A stretch of DNA of 64,000 nucleotides. Source: JASLQO01 sp002327525. GTDB lineage: Bacteria > Pseudomonadota > Gammaproteobacteria > Pseudomonadales > Azotimanducaceae. Shown here in pieces: positions 61,964 to 64,000 of the stretch. The position numbers were made by a program, and so were the translations under genes. The notes under the pieces were generated by a model. That model did not search any database. It had not been told where the DNA came from and saw only the letters and a list, made by a program, of their open reading frames with translations. Position 1 is the stretch's first letter; each line of letters begins with the position of its first letter. The stretch is taken from positions 248,001-312,000 of the forward strand of contig JASLQO010000009.1 of the NCBI GenBank assembly GCA_030744435.1, read 5' to 3'.

Positions 61964-63133
61964 TCAGGACCCGGTCAGCTCACCGGCAATGATCATTTTG
62001 CGAATCTCACTGGTGCCTGCACCGATCTCGAGTGCTCTTGCAGCGCGATAGAGCCGATTGACCTCACTTTCCCACATGAATCCGGACCCGCCGTGAATCT
62101 GCACCGCGTGGTCGACGATGGAGCGGGTCTGCTGCGCGCAGAATAGCGCGGCCGCCGCGCTCAGTTTGTGTATTTCCCCGCGCCCGCCCTCGTCGGCGCG
62201 CAGATCGTTGCACGCCCTGGCAACCCGGTAGGCGAAAGCACGGCATGCTTCCAGTGACGTGTACATCTCGGCCAGTTTCGCCTGTATGAGTTGAAAGTTT
62301 CCGATCGGTTGTCCGAACTGTTCGCGCGTCGTGGCGTAGTCGAGCGACAGCTCGAGCGCGCGTTCTCCCAGCCCCAGCGTGCTCACCGCGAGGAAGGCGC
62401 GCTCCAGATCCAGTCCGGACATGAGTACGGAGATGCCACGATGCTCCTCACCGAGGAGGTTTTCGGCCGGTACCCGGCAATCGCTGAACACCAGTTCGCT
62501 GGTAGGGCTGCCACGGTAGCCCATCTTGCGCAGCGTTTTACCGGAGGCGAAGCCCTCGAAAGCGCGTTCGACAATGAATGCCGAAACCCGTTCCGGCCCG
62601 TTGTCCTGTGCCCGGGTTTTGGCATAGACGAGGACGACGTCCGCGATGGGCCCGTTGGTGATGAACTGCTTGGATCCATTCAGCAGATAGGTATCTCCCT
62701 CGCGGCGGGCGGTGGTGCGCATGCTCCCGATGGCATCAGAACCCGCACCGGGTTCTGTGAGCGCCAGGGCGCCTGTCTTCCTTCCAGAGCACAGGTCCGG
62801 CAGGTGCCTGGCGTGTTGGTCCTCGTTTCCATTGCGAAGGAGGTTGTTGACGCACAGATTGTCGTGCGTGCCATAGCTGAAGCCGACGGCCGGATTCCAT
62901 TTCGTAATCGATTGCAAGATCAGGGTGCTGGAGAAGAAATCCAGCCCCGCACCGCCATAGATCTCCGGCACCGTTACCCCCAGATAGCCGATCTCACCGA
63001 GCCTGGGGAACACGTCATCCGGCCACCATTCTTCGTCGTCCATCTTCTGCTGTAGCGGGTAGAGCTGTTCCCGGGCAAAGCGATCGGACTGACTGAGAAT
63101 CTCACGAGATTCGACACTGAGTTCATCGTTCAT
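61964..63133 (-). CDS. Acyl-CoA dehydrogenase, isovaleryl-CoA dehydrogenase-like
   Basis: 389 aa from ATG 63133 behind AGAGGTG. GYLGVTVPEIYGGAGLDFFS, TGALALTEPGAGSDAIGSMR, GSKQFITNGPIADVVLVYAK and YRAARALEIGAGTSEIRKMI. Catalytic-base Glu is in VLMSGLDLERAFLAV, the position found in isovaleryl-CoA dehydrogenase, and the EIGAGTSE end agrees. Substrate is expected to be a 3-methyl-branched acyl-CoA such as isovaleryl- or citronellyl-CoA. No carboxylase of the leucine or acyclic terpene pathway is in the window. Confidence 0.94.
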   Translation of the reverse strand: MNDELSVESREILSQSDRFAREQLYPLQQKMDDEEWWPDDVFPRLGEIGYLGVTVPEIYGGAGLDFFSSTLILQSITKWNPAVGFSYGTHDNLCVNNLLRNGNEDQHARHLPDLCSGRKTGALALTEPGAGSDAIGSMRTTARREGDTYLLNGSKQFITNGPIADVVLVYAKTRAQDNGPERVSAFIVERAFEGFASGKTLRKMGYRGSPTSELVFSDCRVPAENLLGEEHRGISVLMSGLDLERAFLAVSTLGLGERALELSLDYATTREQFGQPIGNFQLIQAKLAEMYTSLEACRAFAYRVARACNDLRADEGGRGEIHKLSAAAALFCAQQTRSIVDHAVQIHGGSGFMWESEVNRLYRAARALEIGAGTSEIRKMIIAGELTGS

Positions 63134-63204
63134 CGGCACCTCTGACCCGGTTGCATCCGGGAGAACCAAAGCTATAATCCTGAGGATCTGAGGATAGCTC
63201 ATTT

Positions 63205-63227
63205 ACTGAGGAACACTCAAATATGAG
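63205..63227. promoter_or_regulatory. Operator-like repeat, site 3 (weak)
   Basis: ACTGAGGAACACTCAAATATGAG aligns, in inverted orientation, with sites 1 and 2 (ACTGAG, AACACT and a terminal GAG shared). It lies between the divergent dehydrogenase (63133) and esterase (ATG 63223) genes and touches the esterase start codon. Weaker than the other two. Confidence 0.4.
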
Positions 63228-64000
63228 GGTGCTGTGCTTACTGCTGGGTTTGATTGCCTCGCCGGCACTCCTGGCGATGAGCGTGCCCGATGCGCGTTGT
63301 GTCGAACTCGCTGATGTGGTGGTCGATTCGGTTGGCGCGCTGAGCACAAAGCCGGTTCGTCAGTCGGATTCGCAGCCATCGCAGTGGCCGCGCGACGAAG
63401 TGGGTGCGACGGTCGTCCCAGTTCCGGACTATTGCCGGGTGCGGGGAACACTACGGCCAGCCATCGGATTCGAGGTCCGGTTACCACTCGAGAACTGGAA
63501 CGGAAAGTTCTACATGGCGGGCTGCGGTGGGTTCTGCGGAGAGGTACTTCCGGATCGGTCCGGATATTCCAACGCCATAAACGTCGCCCTCGCCAGAGGC
63601 TATGCGGTGGTGACGTCCGACGCGGGGCACTGGGGAGAGAGTCGAGTGGATGCGTTCTGGGCATATCAGAATCGTTGCGCAGAAATCGATTGGGCGCACC
63701 GGAGCATTCCCGCAGTGACCCACGCGGCGCGCAAAATCGTCGCTCGGTTTTATGGATCACCGCCTGTGCGTTCCTACTTTTCGGGCTGCTCGAACGGCGG
63801 CCGCATGGGCGCCATTGCCATGCAGCGCTACCCCGAGCTATTCGACGGGGTGATCATCGGCGCGCCTGCGCTCGACTGGAGAACCCTGTCGCTGTATTCC
63901 GTCGCCGTCACGGCGGCCAATACCGATGCGCAGGGCCGGTACATACTCGATCACAAGAAACTCGCGGTACTGCACGACGCGGTTGTGCAGGAGTGCGACG
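63223..64000 (+). CDS. Tannase/feruloyl esterase family protein (partial)
   Basis: Secreted alpha/beta hydrolase cut by the window end; 259 codons visible. Signal peptide MRVLCLLLGLIASPALLAMS. Typical motifs: PDYCRVRGTLRPAIGFEVRL, WNGKFYMAGCGGFCGEV, VTSDAGHWGES and nucleophile elbow SYFSGCSNGGRMGAIAMQRY (GCSNGG, with the Cys that pairs with a second Cys in tannases). PELFDGVIIGAPALDW follows. Hydrolyses aromatic or phenolic esters in the periplasm. Divergent from the isovaleryl-type dehydrogenase across an 89-bp region. Confidence 0.92.
   Translation, partial: MRVLCLLLGLIASPALLAMSVPDARCVELADVVVDSVGALSTKPVRQSDSQPSQWPRDEVGATVVPVPDYCRVRGTLRPAIGFEVRLPLENWNGKFYMAGCGGFCGEVLPDRSGYSNAINVALARGYAVVTSDAGHWGESRVDAFWAYQNRCAEIDWAHRSIPAVTHAARKIVARFYGSPPVRSYFSGCSNGGRMGAIAMQRYPELFDGVIIGAPALDWRTLSLYSVAVTAANTDAQGRYILDHKKLAVLHDAVVQECD

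Noticed and set aside
1..64000. CRISPR arrays, insertion sequences, attachment sites or prophage genes
   Set aside because: No regularly spaced repeats, transposase or integrase motifs, or long terminal inverted repeats were seen by reading.

Overview
The window looks like a chromosomal segment of a GC-rich, aerobic, heterotrophic proteobacterium, most probably a gammaproteobacterium. This is inferred from gene content: an OxyR with cysteines at the E. coli positions, YbdL/YafV-type proteins, a DUF6316 protein, HAE1-type RND efflux, TesB, and a very large set of acyl-CoA enzymes. No rRNA, tRNA, CRISPR array, insertion sequence or phage gene was found. Genes are tightly packed, with many ATGA, GTGA or TGATG overlaps.

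Layout. 1-7.1 kb (minus): MoxR ATPase, VWA protein and an oligopeptide ABC transporter (OppA-B-C-D, OppD cut by the window edge). 7.3-14.3 kb (plus): a truncated amidohydrolase remnant, gamma-glutamyltransferase, a DMT exporter and an RND adaptor/pump pair. 14.3-14.9 kb: a broken XRE/nucleotidyltransferase pair. 15-23.5 kb (minus): a coenzyme-B12 acyl-CoA mutase island with two complete large/small subunit sets, one MeaB GTPase, two crotonases and small membrane or cysteine-rich proteins. 23.7-32.7 kb: crotonase, alpha/beta hydrolase plus QsdR-like TetR behind tandem operators, peroxiredoxin, a double-domain CoA transferase, DUF3237, TesB and a PPOX-fold protein. 32.7-39.8 kb: AhcY with an ArsR-methyltransferase regulator and a 22-bp palindrome, methionine aminotransferase plus omega-amidase, a frameshifted cytochrome c5, an LRAT-like protein, an RluA-type synthase and an M28 peptidase. 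39.9-44.9 kb: a peroxide/iron group (OxyR, DUF3501, Fe-S oxidoreductase, rubrerythrin, MATE pump with Fur-like box). 44.9-53.3 kb: a DUF3604 lipoprotein and its internally deleted paralogue, two crotonases, a VOC protein, IPP isomerase, a hydrolase and an LLM oxidoreductase. 53.4-63.1 kb (minus): a catabolic cluster with ADH, TetR, three acyl-CoA dehydrogenases, three crotonases, an amidohydrolase and a decayed acyl-CoA ligase; 63.2 kb to the end is a partial tannase/feruloyl esterase.

How it fits together. The last cluster can activate and beta-oxidise a branched or unusual acid; three copies of a common operator-like motif lie at its promoters. The mutase island would rearrange branched acyl-CoAs toward central metabolism. 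One mutase is close to methylmalonyl/isobutyryl-CoA mutases. The other departs from the family at several active-site positions, and I regard it as the best candidate here for a new activity. At least seven loci carry frameshifts or truncations, several in homopolymers, so gene decay or assembly error should be kept in mind throughout.
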